64,000 nt of DNA from Stackebrandtia nassauensis DSM 44728 (GTDB taxonomy: Bacteria; Actinomycetota; Actinomycetes; Mycobacteriales; Micromonosporaceae), in contig NC_013947.1 in assembly GCF_000024545.1 (NCBI RefSeq), positions 4,278,001 through 4,342,000 on the forward strand, read 5' to 3'. The position numbers and the translations under genes are program-made. The notes beneath the pieces were generated by a model that saw nothing but the letters and a program-made list of their open reading frames with translations, ran no database searches and was not told the DNA's origin. Positions within the stretch are counted from its first letter, which is position 1, and every line of letters begins with the position of its first letter. Shown here piece by piece: positions 35,558-44,097 of this stretch.

Positions 35558-36373
35558 TCAGTGTTCAGCCGTAATGGATTCCTGCAGTTCTGTCACCCAC
35601 TGCGCCGGGTCGGGCGGGCACTCCAGGTTGACCTCCCGCGCGTAACCGGTGCTGCGATACCCGTTGGCGTCGATCCACCGGGCCAGCAGCTGCAACGAGG
35701 CGTCCGACTCGTCCATCGCACCGTGGTGGATCACCGTCGCCGCCTCGATCGCGGGCAACGTCACCACCGACAACTCCGAACGCTCCGACGCCTCGGCGGG
35801 CACCGGAAACGCCGCGTGCACCAGCACCCCGTCACCCCGATCCTCATACGACGCGACCGCCGGACCCACCGGCGTCACACCCGCGTCATCGAGCAACCGG
35901 CACAACCGCGAGTACAACGGCCTGATCACGGGGGTGATGTCGACCGACGCGTAACTGTCAGCCGGTGCCGTCAGCTCCGCGACCCGGGTGGCAGCGACCC
36001 GTTTGACCACGACCTCGCCGCTGGGCAACCGCCCCTCGGCCTCGATCGCCGACAACCGCGCCTCGATACCGGTGAGCCGATCCCGGGCGGCGGCCAGTTC
36101 GGCCGCCGCCTCGGCCCGACGCAACCGCAGCATGCCCCGCAGCTCGACCGTGCTGACCTGCTCGTCCAGGAACGTCGCGACCTGCTCCAGCGTGAACCCC
36201 AGGTCCTTCAGCGCGACGATCCGGTTGAGCCGCGCAAGCTGCGCGGCCTCGTAGTGCCGATAGCCGGTACCGGCGTCGACACGGGCCGGACGCAGCAGCC
36301 CGAGCGCGTCGTAGTGGCGCAGCATCCGCACCGACACGCGGCCCATCCGGGCGAAGTCTCCAATGGCAAACAT
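35558..36373 (-). CDS. MerR-family regulator with GyrI-like effector domain
   Basis: 271 aa. The N-terminal MerR winged helix is FAIGDFARMGRVSVRMLRHYDALGLLRPARVDAGTGYRHY, followed by a coiled-coil dimerisation helix. The C-terminal domain (about 120-270) resembles GyrI-like/SOUL-type ligand-binding domains found in BmrR/TipA-like regulators (VIHHGAMDESDASLQLLARWID, YRSTGYAREVNLECPPDPAQW). The ATG at 36373 is preceded by a MerR-type promoter with 19-bp spacer and central dyad, so the gene is autoregulated. It drives the C39-like gene downstream. Confidence 0.92.
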   Translation of the reverse strand: MFAIGDFARMGRVSVRMLRHYDALGLLRPARVDAGTGYRHYEAAQLARLNRIVALKDLGFTLEQVATFLDEQVSTVELRGMLRLRRAEAAAELAAARDRLTGIEARLSAIEAEGRLPSGEVVVKRVAATRVAELTAPADSYASVDITPVIRPLYSRLCRLLDDAGVTPVGPAVASYEDRGDGVLVHAAFPVPAEASERSELSVVTLPAIEAATVIHHGAMDESDASLQLLARWIDANGYRSTGYAREVNLECPPDPAQWVTELQESITAEH

Positions 36374-36383
36374 GACGCCCCCA

Positions 36384-36414
36384 GTAGTAGTGGCTGACAC
36401 CGTGTCACAGTCAA
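36384..36414 (-). promoter_or_regulatory. MerR-type promoter with 19-bp spacer and central palindrome
   Basis: On the minus strand, -35 TTGACT (36409-36414) and -10 TACTAC (36384-36389) are separated by 19 bp rather than the usual 17. The spacer contains a perfect palindrome, TGACAC-C-GTGTCA on the plus strand (36395-36407). A long spacer with a dyad between the hexamers is the defining architecture of MerR-activated promoters. The predicted start lies only a few bases before the ATG at 36373, so the transcript is close to leaderless. Confidence 0.75.
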
Positions 36415-36476
36415 CCGCTGTGACCCAGGTCATGACCTGCGAATGCTCGCAAAAGTCGGAACGACCACGAAGTCCA

Positions 36477-36505
36477 TTGACATAGCTGAATACGCGGAAT
36501 ATCGT
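36477..36505 (+). promoter_or_regulatory. Sigma-70-like promoter for the beta-lactamase-like gene
   Basis: TTGACA (36477-36482) and TATCGT (36500-36505) are 17 bp apart. The predicted start, about 36512, falls after the upstream in-frame ATG (36443) and before ATG 36545, which supports the latter as the true start. Confidence 0.55.
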
Positions 36506-36544
36506 CCGAATGCGATACTGCCCCCGCTTGAAGGATCCGCCCCC

Positions 36545-37396
36545 ATGAGATTGCCCGCCGCCGTCGTGACCGGCGTCGTCGCTGTCGTCGCCGTGTCCAG
36601 TGTGATCACCGGTACCACCCTGGCCATCGCCGACGGCAACGAGACCGACGCCCCGAAGCTGAAGAACCCGACCAGCTGTGTGTCCTCCGATCCGGAGCTG
36701 GCCGAGCGGCTGGCCAGCCAGCTGGATGCCGCCGTGGCCGCCAAACCCGACGGGATCGGTTTCAGCATCAGTGATCCGGTGACCCAGACCGCCTGTCACT
36801 TCGGGTCCGACCGGGTCATCAAGACGGCCAGCACCATCAAGGTGACCCTGGTGGCCGCCCTGCTGCACCTCGCGCAGGAGGAGGGGCGAGAGCTGACCCA
36901 GAAGGAGAAGGACAACAGTCACGCCGCCATCACCGTGTCGGACAACAAGGCCGCCACCGCGATCTACGAGCAGCTGGGGGCCGAGCGCATCGAGGCTTTC
37001 GTGGCGACTCTGGGCATGGTCAGCACGCAGGTGCGGCCGACCTGGGGTTCGTCGTCGACGACCAGTGCCGATCAGGAGATCCTGTTGCGCACCCTGACGA
37101 ACCCGGGTGAGATCCTCACCGACCCCAACCGGGCGTACCTGCTGGACCTGATGGCCAATGTGGTGCCCGAACAGGCTTGGGGCACCACCGACGGGGCCCC
37201 GGACACCGTCACCAAGCACGTCAAGAACGGCTGGGTCGAGGAATACGGCTGGACCAGCAGTCTGGGCACTTTCGACGGTGCCGACCGCAACTACGTGATG
37301 GCGGTGCTGACCAACAACAGCACCACATTGGACGAGGGCATCGAGCGCATCGCCAAGGTGTCGCGGGTGGTCCACACCGAACTCAACGCCGTCTAG
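36545..37396 (+). CDS. Secreted class A beta-lactamase-like serine hydrolase
   Basis: 283 aa. The signal/anchor helix (AAVVTGVVAVVAVSSVITG) is at about 5-25. The catalytic elements are S96-T-I-K99 (SxxK), S132-D-N (SDN loop) and K227-N-G (in place of KTG). The Omega-loop Glu is not obvious. A smaller penicillin-interactive or esterase role is possible, as the KTG box has an Asn in place of Thr. The ATG at 36545 has GAAGGA upstream and lies after the predicted promoter. The stop overlaps the convergent regulator gene by 4 bp. Confidence 0.8.
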   Translation: MRLPAAVVTGVVAVVAVSSVITGTTLAIADGNETDAPKLKNPTSCVSSDPELAERLASQLDAAVAAKPDGIGFSISDPVTQTACHFGSDRVIKTASTIKVTLVAALLHLAQEEGRELTQKEKDNSHAAITVSDNKAATAIYEQLGAERIEAFVATLGMVSTQVRPTWGSSSTTSADQEILLRTLTNPGEILTDPNRAYLLDLMANVVPEQAWGTTDGAPDTVTKHVKNGWVEEYGWTSSLGTFDGADRNYVMAVLTNNSTTLDEGIERIAKVSRVVHTELNAV

Positions 37397-38376
37397 CCGA
37401 CCGTGGTGCCCCGGAACGTCTGCCGGTAGGCGCGGGGCGAGACGCCCAGTACCGTCCGGAAGTGTTGCCGCAGTGAGGTTCCGGTACCGAATCCGGCTTC
37501 GCGGGCGATCCGGTCGACGGGTGTGTCGGTTTCCTCCAGCAGTTGCCGGGCCCGGTCGAGGCGCTGGTTGGACAGCCACTGGCCCGGCGAGATTCCCATC
37601 TCCTGCCGGAACCGGCGGGTGAAGTTGCGGGGGCTCATGGATTCCCGGGCGGCCAGTTCGCGCAGGGTGAGTGGACGGTGCAGGTGCCGCAGCGCCCAGT
37701 CGCGGGCGTTCTTCGTGGACGACTGCCTCGGTTCGGGTACCGGGCGGCGGATGTACTGGGCCTGACCGCCCTCACGGTGGGGTGGCACGACGGTGCGGCG
37801 GGCGACTTCGCCCGCGACCGCCGAGCCGTGGTCGCACCGGATCATGTGGAGGCACAGGTCGATGCCGGACGCCTCCCCCGCCGCCGTGAGGATCCGGCCC
37901 TGGTCGACGTAGAGGACGTCGGGGTCGACGTCGATGTCGGGGTACATGCGCTGGAAGCAGTCGACGCAGTTCCAGTGGGTGGTGGCGCGGCGTCCGTCCA
38001 GCAGTCCCGCCGCCGCCAGCACGAAGGCGCCGGTGCAGATGGAGGCGATGCGGGTCTCGGGACTGACCCGGCGCAGGGCTTCGACCAGCCAGGGTTCCAC
38101 CGTGGGTGAGAGTTGGTGGTCGGCGTCGGCGGCCGGGACGACGATGGTGTCGGCCGCACCCAGGATGGTGATGTCGTGGGCGACGTTGATGGTGAACTCG
38201 GTGTTGGTGGTGACCACGCCGGGTTCGCGGGTGCAGGTCAGGACCTCGTACAGCGGTTCGCCGGTGGCGGAGCGGGCGCCGCCGAACAGTTCGTGCACGA
38301 TTCCCAGTTCCATGGGCAGCACTCCGGCGCGGACCAGGACGGCGACCCGGTGGCGTTGTGTCGTGAATCCGGACAT
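37393..38376 (-). CDS. GlxA/FtrA-type AraC regulator with DJ-1/PfpI domain
   Basis: 327 aa. The N-terminal DJ-1/PfpI-like domain (about 10-185) has the ICTGAFVLAAAGLLDGRRATTHW segment, typical of GlxA-type regulators. The C-terminal AraC domain (about 225-322) has two HTH motifs, TLRELAARESMSPRNFTRRFRQE and PVDRIAREAGFGTGTSLRQHF. Such regulators respond to small metabolites or stress. The divergent NAD(P)H:quinone oxidoreductase-like gene starts 98 bp away and is its most likely target. Confidence 0.92.
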   Translation of the reverse strand: MSGFTTQRHRVAVLVRAGVLPMELGIVHELFGGARSATGEPLYEVLTCTREPGVVTTNTEFTINVAHDITILGAADTIVVPAADADHQLSPTVEPWLVEALRRVSPETRIASICTGAFVLAAAGLLDGRRATTHWNCVDCFQRMYPDIDVDPDVLYVDQGRILTAAGEASGIDLCLHMIRCDHGSAVAGEVARRTVVPPHREGGQAQYIRRPVPEPRQSSTKNARDWALRHLHRPLTLRELAARESMSPRNFTRRFRQEMGISPGQWLSNQRLDRARQLLEETDTPVDRIAREAGFGTGTSLRQHFRTVLGVSPRAYRQTFRGTTVG

Positions 38377-38473
38377 GGCTCGATTCTTGCACTTGTTGGC
38401 AATCGAGCCAGTGGTTCGTGAGCGGGATAACCCGCAGGATCGAAGCCGTCATCCGGTTTCGAAAGGACGCGAC

Positions 38474-39244
38474 ATGAAAACACTGTGGATCTACGCCCAC
38501 CCCGAACCCCGTTCCCTCAACGGATCGCTGCGCGACGAGGGGGTGCGGACGCTGCGCGGGCTGGGGCACGAGGTGCGTGAGTCCGACCTGTACGCGATGA
38601 ACTGGCGGCCGGTGGTGGCCGAGGATGACTTCCCCGGACGCCAGGCTGGCCGACTGTGGGTGGGCGACGCGCAGCAGACCGCCTACGCCGAGGGCACGCT
38701 CAGCCCCGACATCCTCGCCGAGCAGGAGAAGGTGCTCTGGGCCGACACCATCGTGATCCAGTTCCCGTTGTGGTGGTTCGGGATGCCTGCCATCCTCAAG
38801 GGATGGTTCGACCGGGTGTTCCTACAGGGCTTCGCCTTCGGCCTGGCGAACCCCGCCACCGGCAGGCAACGGCGCTACGGCGACAACGCCCTGTCGGGCA
38901 AGCGGGCGCTTGTCGTGACGACCTTCGGCGCCCGTGAGTCCAGTATGGGTCCGCGCGGCATCCACGGCGCCATCGACGATCTGCTGTTCCCGCTCCAGCA
39001 CGGGATCCTGTGGTACGCGGGCATCGCCGCGCTGCCACCGTTGGCGATCGACGGGGCGAACCGGATGTCCGACGACGAGTACCAGCTGGCCGCCAAGCGG
39101 CTGCGCGAACGGCTGCGGAACCTGCCGGAGCAGACCGCGGTGCCGTTCCGCTACCAGGATCACGGCGACTACGACGCCGACCTGGTGCTGCGCCCGGAGC
39201 TTGCCCCGGGCGAGACCGGATTGAGCATCCACACCAGCCGATAA
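38474..39244 (+). CDS. NAD(P)H:quinone oxidoreductase-like flavoprotein (flavodoxin-like fold)
   Basis: 256 aa. The flavodoxin-like NQO family signature is present: LWIYAHPEPRSLNGSL at the N-terminus (FMN/FAD phosphate site), ADTIVIQFPLWWFGMPAILKGWFDRVF (active-site loop) and ALVVTTFGA. This corresponds to the NQO1/MdaB group that carries out two-electron reduction of quinones. The ATG at 38474 has GAAAGGA upstream. It is divergent from a GlxA-type regulator. Confidence 0.92.
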   Translation: MKTLWIYAHPEPRSLNGSLRDEGVRTLRGLGHEVRESDLYAMNWRPVVAEDDFPGRQAGRLWVGDAQQTAYAEGTLSPDILAEQEKVLWADTIVIQFPLWWFGMPAILKGWFDRVFLQGFAFGLANPATGRQRRYGDNALSGKRALVVTTFGARESSMGPRGIHGAIDDLLFPLQHGILWYAGIAALPPLAIDGANRMSDDEYQLAAKRLRERLRNLPEQTAVPFRYQDHGDYDADLVLRPELAPGETGLSIHTSR

Positions 39245-39285
39245 TCCGATCGTCCGCGTAGTCGTGACCGGTTACCCTCGTCGCC

Positions 39286-40065
39286 GTGGAGACCTGGGAA
39301 ACGACCGACAAGATCTACGCGGCCCTCGACCGGTTCGAGGATGCCATCGACGGCTGGCAGCGTCCGGCCGCCTATGGCATCCTCCGGTCCGACGGCTGCG
39401 AGATCGAACCGGTCCGGGTGAACCTCAACGAGCACTACCTTCCCGCCGTCATTCTCGCGACGGTGTGCGGACATTCCAGCGGCACCAAGTCCTATGACTT
39501 CGACGATGTGATGCTGGATCGGGCGATCGAGCTGCTCGCGCCCGCTGGAGCGTGTCCCGACTTCGACCACCCCAACCTGGCGGCCCTGCGCCGGGTGCGC
39601 GAGCACGGCAGTCCCTCCGATCTGATCGGAGTCGTCTTCGTCGATGACCTGGACGTCGTCCCCGCCGACGACTACATCCGCCATACCATTGGGGCGGCCC
39701 TGGACGGGCGGTGCGAGAACCCGGACGGGACGACGACTCTGTGGCGTCCGACCGGCCCACAGGAACTGGCCCTTGTAGAGCAGAGCGGCTGGCGGGCTTG
39801 GCCGCCGCGGCTGGCGGACCAGCCGATCTTCTACCCGGTCCTCAACGAGAACTACGCGGTCCGGATCGCCAGGGAGTGGAACGTCCCGGCCAGCGGCTCG
39901 GGCTTCGTCACGAAATTCCACATTGACACGCCTTACGCCCGCACCCTTCCGACGCAGCGGGCGGGTGGCAACAACGAACGGGAACTGTGGGTACCGGCTG
40001 AACGGCTGACCGAGTTCAATGAGCACATCGTCGGCACCATCGAGGTGACCCACCGGTTCAGCTGA
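39286..40065 (+). CDS. Conserved actinobacterial hypothetical (ADP-ribosylation/crystallin J1-annotated type)
   Basis: 259 aa, not confidently recognised. The C-terminal part FVTKFHIDTPYARTLPTQRAGG...ELWVPAERLTEFNEHIVGTIEV matches a family of Streptomyces-type proteins that are often annotated as ADP-ribosylation/crystallin J1 proteins, but I see no catalytic residues of an ADP-ribosylhydrolase. No signal peptide or TM segment. The GTG start at 39286 has no strong Shine-Dalgarno sequence. It stands 41 bp after the quinone reductase gene and ends 3 bp before the convergent DsbA-like gene. Confidence 0.6.
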   Translation: METWETTDKIYAALDRFEDAIDGWQRPAAYGILRSDGCEIEPVRVNLNEHYLPAVILATVCGHSSGTKSYDFDDVMLDRAIELLAPAGACPDFDHPNLAALRRVREHGSPSDLIGVVFVDDLDVVPADDYIRHTIGAALDGRCENPDGTTTLWRPTGPQELALVEQSGWRAWPPRLADQPIFYPVLNENYAVRIAREWNVPASGSGFVTKFHIDTPYARTLPTQRAGGNNERELWVPAERLTEFNEHIVGTIEVTHRFS

Positions 40066-40068
40066 GCC

Positions 40069-40689
40069 TCAGGCGTAGTCGGGCGGTTTCGGGGCGGTGG
40101 TCTTCAGCTCGTGGAATCCGTCGAACCCGGCCAGCGGCACGACGAGGTCCCACAGTCGCCCCGCCTCCTCGCCGCGCGGGATCCGCGAGATCACCGGGCC
40201 GAAGAACGCCACCGGCTCGTCCGACGGGCCGGTGGCGGCGATGACCGGGGTGCCGACGTGGTCGCCGACCAGGCCGATGCCGCGCTCGTGGGAGGCGCGC
40301 ACGTCGACGTCCAGGTCGTCCGAGGTCGCGGCCTTGGCCAGTTCGACGGGCAGACCGGCCTCGGTGAGGGCGTCGGTGAACACGTTGTCGTCCCACTGTG
40401 GCTGGTCTTTGTGGAGCCGGTTGCCCAGCGCGGTGTAGAACGCCGCGAGCTTGGTCTTGCCCCGGTGCCGTTCGACGGCCGCGCACACCCGGACCGGGTA
40501 CCACAGGTATCCCTCGGTGTCGCCCTCCGGATCGACCTCGCGGCCCTCGTTGAGCACCGCCAGACTCATGATGTGCCAGCGGATCTCGATCGGCCGTACC
40601 GTCGCGGCCTCGATCAGCCACCGCGAGGTCAGCCACGTGTACGGACACGACGGGTCGAACCAGAACTCGACCGGTTTCGCCTGCGTCAT
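40069..40689 (-). CDS. DsbA-fold oxidoreductase, mycothiol-dependent nitroreductase (Rv2466c) type
   Basis: 206 aa. The thioredoxin-like active site is FDPSCPYTW: one cysteine, with Thr where DsbA has its second cysteine. This DPxCPxxW arrangement plus WHIMSLAVLNEGRE matches the mycothiol-dependent group typified by Rv2466c, which reduces substrates with mycothiol. The cis-Pro loop is VGTPVIAA. ATG 40689 is selected since GAGGAGG ends 5 nt upstream; an in-frame ATG at 40713 is less well placed. It lies 48 bp after the tetR-like gene on the same strand. Confidence 0.85.
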   Translation of the reverse strand: MTQAKPVEFWFDPSCPYTWLTSRWLIEAATVRPIEIRWHIMSLAVLNEGREVDPEGDTEGYLWYPVRVCAAVERHRGKTKLAAFYTALGNRLHKDQPQWDDNVFTDALTEAGLPVELAKAATSDDLDVDVRASHERGIGLVGDHVGTPVIAATGPSDEPVAFFGPVISRIPRGEEAGRLWDLVVPLAGFDGFHELKTTAPKPPDYA

Positions 40690-40737
40690 CAACGCCTCCT
40701 CAGTCCCGGCCAACAGTAGAACCGCCGCCGAGCAAGG

Positions 40738-41403
40738 TTAACGCCAGCCGTCGCGGTGCCGCCGCAGTCCATCCAGGACCAGGTCGAGTCCGATGTCGAA
40801 CTCGTCGGTGACCGCGTAGCCGGGTTTCATGACGTGGCCGAACATCTCGGCGAAGTGCGGGTATTCCTCGCGAGGCAGCTGTTCCAGGATCGCGTCGGCG
40901 ACGTCTTCGAGTTCGTCGCTCGACGTGAACGGCAGGCTCAGGTGCTGGAGCGTGAACCCGTAGATATAGGCGTCCAGTACCGAGAACGCGTGCGCCGCAC
41001 CGGCGATCGTGAAACCGCCGTTGCGCAGGCAGCCGATCACCGCGTCGTGGTGGCGCATCGTCGCGGGGCCGGGGTTCTTGCGCGAGTCCATCAGGCTGAT
41101 CGCCCACGGGTGCCGGGTCAGCGCGTCGCGCATCGAGGTGGCGCGCCGCCGCATCGCGGGCTGCCAGTCCTCGTCGCCGGGCAGTTCGATCTCGGCGAAG
41201 ACGAGGTCGACCATGCCGTCGAGGATGTCGTCCTTGTTGCGGAAGTGGTGGTACAGCGCCATCGCCTCGACGCCGAGCCGTTTGGCCAGGCCTCGCATGC
41301 TCGGCACGCCGTCGCCGGTCTCGTCGGCCAGCGCGATCGCGGTGCGCAGCACCGATTCCTTGCTGAGCGGGTCGCGGCGGGTGGTGGGGCCGGACGGGGT
41401 CAC
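40738..41403 (-). CDS. TetR-family repressor
   Basis: 221 aa from GTG 41403. The HTH is SVLRTAIALADETGDGVPSMRGLAKRLGVEAMALYHHFRNKDDILDGMVD, and the C-terminal half resembles the TetR_C_1 group of tetracycline-type repressors (PWAISLMDSRKNPGP). GGAGG lies 5 nt before the GTG. The longer open frame upstream includes the operators and is not coding. It is divergent from the NmrA-like and DUF4386 genes, with two identical 15-bp palindromes between, which it presumably binds. Confidence 0.92.
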   Translation of the reverse strand: MTPSGPTTRRDPLSKESVLRTAIALADETGDGVPSMRGLAKRLGVEAMALYHHFRNKDDILDGMVDLVFAEIELPGDEDWQPAMRRRATSMRDALTRHPWAISLMDSRKNPGPATMRHHDAVIGCLRNGGFTIAGAAHAFSVLDAYIYGFTLQHLSLPFTSSDELEDVADAILEQLPREEYPHFAEMFGHVMKPGYAVTDEFDIGLDLVLDGLRRHRDGWR

Positions 41404-41442
41404 AAGGTCCTCCTTTTTAGGTCCGTTCGGACGACTAGTCGA

Positions 41443-41478
41443 CTTTACACCGTAAAGGCTACGCTTTACACCGTAAAG
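41443..41478. promoter_or_regulatory. Two identical TetR-type operators (CTTTACACCGTAAAG)
   Basis: The same 15-bp dyad, CTTTAC-ACC-GTAAAG, occurs at 41443-41457 and 41464-41478, 21 bp centre to centre, about two helical turns. A further palindrome GTCCGTTCGGAC (41421-41432) lies nearer the tetR gene. The sites lie between divergent genes and are the expected binding sites of the TetR repressor encoded to the left. Confidence 0.85.
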
Positions 41479-41506
41479 CTGACGGTTATGGATCGAGGAG
41501 AGACTC

Positions 41507-42232
41507 ATGGAACAGCGAAACGGAAACGACACATCCGGTACCGGCAAACGGATCTGCGTCGTGGGCGCGTCCGGCAAACTCGGGCGCTACATGGTGCGGC
41601 ACGCCCTGGAGCGGGGTTACGAGGTCGTGGGCGTGTGCCGGGCGAAGAGCGTCGACAAGCTCGCCGAGTTCGCCGGACGGATCACGGTGATCCCCGGCCA
41701 GACCAACGATCGCGAGATCATCGCCCGGGCGGTGAAGGGCTGCGACGCCGTGCTGACGGTGCTGGTGCCGTGGGGAATGCAGAACTATTCGTCCGGCACC
41801 GCCCAGGCCGTGCTGGACTTCGCCGAACCGGGCGCGCGGCTGGTGTTCTCCTGCGGCTGGCACATCACCCGCGACGGCCAGGACGTGTACGGCTGGAAAC
41901 TGCGGCTGTTGGAGACCGTGATGCGCAAGACGGCGAAGCTGATCCGGTTCGTGGACCTCAACGACCAGGTCGAGGCCTGCCGCCGGATCTTCGCCAGCGA
42001 CACCGCCTGGACGGTGGTGCGCGGCAGCGACCTGGAGGAGGGCGAGTCGCAGGGCCTGCCGGTGTGGAGCCGCCACGTCGGCGATCCCGTCCTGGCCAGC
42101 AACATCACCCGCCGGGTGGACTACGCGCTGTTCATGGTCGAGGCGGCCACCGACGACGACCTCATCCAGGAGGCCCCGGCCATCGTCGGCCGGCTGACCC
42201 CCTCGGCCCTGGCCCACGCGGGTCGGCGATGA
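41507..42232 (+). CDS. NmrA/atypical SDR NAD(P)-binding protein
   Basis: 241 aa. The N-terminal Rossmann motif ICVVGASGKLGRYMVRHAL is an atypical SDR GxxGxxG. The rest (VLTVLVPWGMQNYSSGT, AWTVVRGSDLEEG) fits the NAD(P)H-binding/NmrA-like group. No classical YxxxK dyad is seen, so it may act as a redox sensor or a reductase. The ATG start at 41507 follows GAGGAGAG. It is coupled to the DUF4386 gene (ATGA) and is controlled by the TetR operators. Confidence 0.85.
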   Translation: MEQRNGNDTSGTGKRICVVGASGKLGRYMVRHALERGYEVVGVCRAKSVDKLAEFAGRITVIPGQTNDREIIARAVKGCDAVLTVLVPWGMQNYSSGTAQAVLDFAEPGARLVFSCGWHITRDGQDVYGWKLRLLETVMRKTAKLIRFVDLNDQVEACRRIFASDTAWTVVRGSDLEEGESQGLPVWSRHVGDPVLASNITRRVDYALFMVEAATDDDLIQEAPAIVGRLTPSALAHAGRR

Positions 42233-42942
42233 CCTCGCCGAGGACCCTCGCGCGGATCGCGGGCGGCCTCTACCTGGCCGTCGCCGTGTTCACCAGCCTG
42301 GCCGGGCTGGTGAACACGGGCATCGTCACACCGGACGACGCGACCGCCACGACCCGCGACATCGCGGAGTCGGCGACGCTGTTTCGGCTCGCTTTCGCGG
42401 CCGAGCTCGTCGGCGCCGTCTTCTTCCTGCTGACGGGCGTGGCCCTGTACCGGCTGCTCAACCACGTCGGCAGGCTCACCGCCGCCGTCATGGTCGGCTT
42501 CGTCGCGATCGGTGTCGCGATCCAGACGCTGAACCTGGTCAACCAGCAGGCGGCGCTGCGGATCGCGACCGGTCCCGGCCACGCCGAAGCCTTCGGCGAA
42601 GCCGGGACCCGACAGCTGACCATGCTGTTCGCCGACCTGCAACACGACGGGTACCTCATCGCCCAGACCTACTTCGGCCTGTGGCTGCTGCCGCTGGGCT
42701 ACCTGGTCCACCGCTCGGGGTACTTCCCCAAGGCACTGGGCGTCCTGCTGGTCATCGGCTGCCTCGGTCACCTGACCGACGTGTTCACGCGCTTCCTCGC
42801 GCCGGAGTTCGGCGCGCGGATCTCGCTGTTCGCCCTGACACCCGCGGCGATCGCGGAACTGTCGTTCGTCGCGTGGCTGCTCGTCAAGGGCGCCAAGGCG
42901 TCTACGGCAGTCCGTTCAGGTACGGCTCATGCGCGTTCATGA
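42229..42942 (+). CDS. DUF4386 membrane protein
   Basis: 237 aa with six predicted transmembrane segments. The SPRTLARIAGGLYLAVAVFTSLA start and the FGLWLLPLGYLVHRSGYFPKALGVLLVIGCLGH segment are characteristic of the DUF4386 family. Function unknown. It overlaps the NmrA-like gene by 4 bp and probably forms a two-gene operon. Its 3' end overlaps the convergent chitinase gene by 41 bp, the longest tail-to-tail overlap in the window. Confidence 0.88.
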   Translation: MTSPRTLARIAGGLYLAVAVFTSLAGLVNTGIVTPDDATATTRDIAESATLFRLAFAAELVGAVFFLLTGVALYRLLNHVGRLTAAVMVGFVAIGVAIQTLNLVNQQAALRIATGPGHAEAFGEAGTRQLTMLFADLQHDGYLIAQTYFGLWLLPLGYLVHRSGYFPKALGVLLVIGCLGHLTDVFTRFLAPEFGARISLFALTPAAIAELSFVAWLLVKGAKASTAVRSGTAHARS

Positions 42943-44032
42943 ACTCCCACTTGTAGTAGTTGTCCCAGTTGATCGACCAGGTCATCAGGCCGCGGATCGC
43001 GGGTGACGGGCCGCCGCGCAGTTCGTAGCCGCCGCAGTCCTCCCCTGTGGCCAGACAGCCGAGGGCCTGCTGCACCGCCTCGGGTGAGGTGTGGCCGTTT
43101 CCGGCGCTGGTGGCGGCCGGGACGCCGAAGCCGATCTGGTCCTCGCGCAGGCCCGGGAAGGTCTTTCCGGTGCTGGCCACCGGGAAGCCCGCCTTGACCA
43201 TGTCGGTCATCGCGATGTGGAAGTCGGCGTTGCCCATGTTGTGGTACTGGCCGTCCAGTCCCATCACGGGACCGGAATTGTAGTCCTGTACATGCAGGAC
43301 GGTCAGGTAGTCGCGCACCGCGTGGATCACCGGAAGGTAAGCGCCGGTGCGGTTGTCGCCGCCGCCCGCTCCGCCGTAGAACTGGTGTCCCACCTGGACG
43401 AAGAAGGTCTCGGGTGCCATGGTGAGGGTGAAGGCGTCGCCGTAGCGGGCCTTGAGCGCGTCCAGGGCGTCGATCAGGTTGACGATGACCGGGGTCTTGG
43501 GGTTCTCGAAGTCGGTGTCGCCGGAGTCGAGGTACAGCGAGTGTCCCTCGAAGTCGACGTCGAGACCGTCCAGGCCGTACTCGTCGATGATGCCGCCCAC
43601 GGATTCGACGAACTTGTCCCGGGCGGCGGCGGTGGTCAGCTGGACCTGGCCGTTCTGGCCGCCGATGGACAGCAGCACCTTCTTTCCCTTGGCCTGCTTG
43701 TCCTTGATCGCGGCCTTGAACTCGTCCTCGGTTTCCACATTCGGACATTCCTCCTTGGGACACAGGTCGAACTGGATGTCGCCGGAGGTGACGGAGGTGG
43801 GTTCGCCGAAGGCGAGGTTGATGATGTCCCATTCGTCGGGGACCTCGGACATCGGCAGGTAGCCGGATCCGTTGGCGAAGCTGGAGTGCAGGTAGCCGAT
43901 GAGGGCGTGCTTCGGCAGTTCGGCCCGGTCGGGCGGGTTGGGGTCGGCGTGTCCGGCCGAGGTGGTGGTGATGGCCAGCCCGGCCGCGAGTACCGGGATC
44001 GCGGCGAGGCTGAGGACGCGGGTTCGTTTCAT
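42902..44032 (-). CDS. Secreted GH18 chitinase
   Basis: 376 aa. A signal peptide ends near AGHA-DPNPP. The GH18 active site DGLDVDFEG gives catalytic E162 with D155, D158 and D160. The substrate-binding SIGGQNG strand is at about 122-128 and LTMAPETFFVQ follows. The C-terminal TWSINWDNYYKWEF is the family's last strand. No carbohydrate-binding domain is attached. ATG 44032 lies 30 bp after the predicted transcript start; an upstream GTG at 44068 would be untranscribed. It likely degrades chitin outside the cell. Confidence 0.93.
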   Translation of the reverse strand: MKRTRVLSLAAIPVLAAGLAITTTSAGHADPNPPDRAELPKHALIGYLHSSFANGSGYLPMSEVPDEWDIINLAFGEPTSVTSGDIQFDLCPKEECPNVETEDEFKAAIKDKQAKGKKVLLSIGGQNGQVQLTTAAARDKFVESVGGIIDEYGLDGLDVDFEGHSLYLDSGDTDFENPKTPVIVNLIDALDALKARYGDAFTLTMAPETFFVQVGHQFYGGAGGGDNRTGAYLPVIHAVRDYLTVLHVQDYNSGPVMGLDGQYHNMGNADFHIAMTDMVKAGFPVASTGKTFPGLREDQIGFGVPAATSAGNGHTSPEAVQQALGCLATGEDCGGYELRGGPSPAIRGLMTWSINWDNYYKWEFMNAHEPYLNGLP

Positions 44033-44068
44033 GACGGGCTCCGGGGAGAGGGTCTGACGGACACCCAA

Positions 44069-44097
44069 TCGTAAAGTTACTTAATTGCATACGTCAA
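44069..44097 (-). promoter_or_regulatory. Promoter of the chitinase gene
   Basis: Minus strand -35 TTGACG (44092-44097) and -10 TTACGA (44069-44074), 17 bp apart, place transcript start at about 44062 and support the chitinase start at 44032. Confidence 0.6.
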
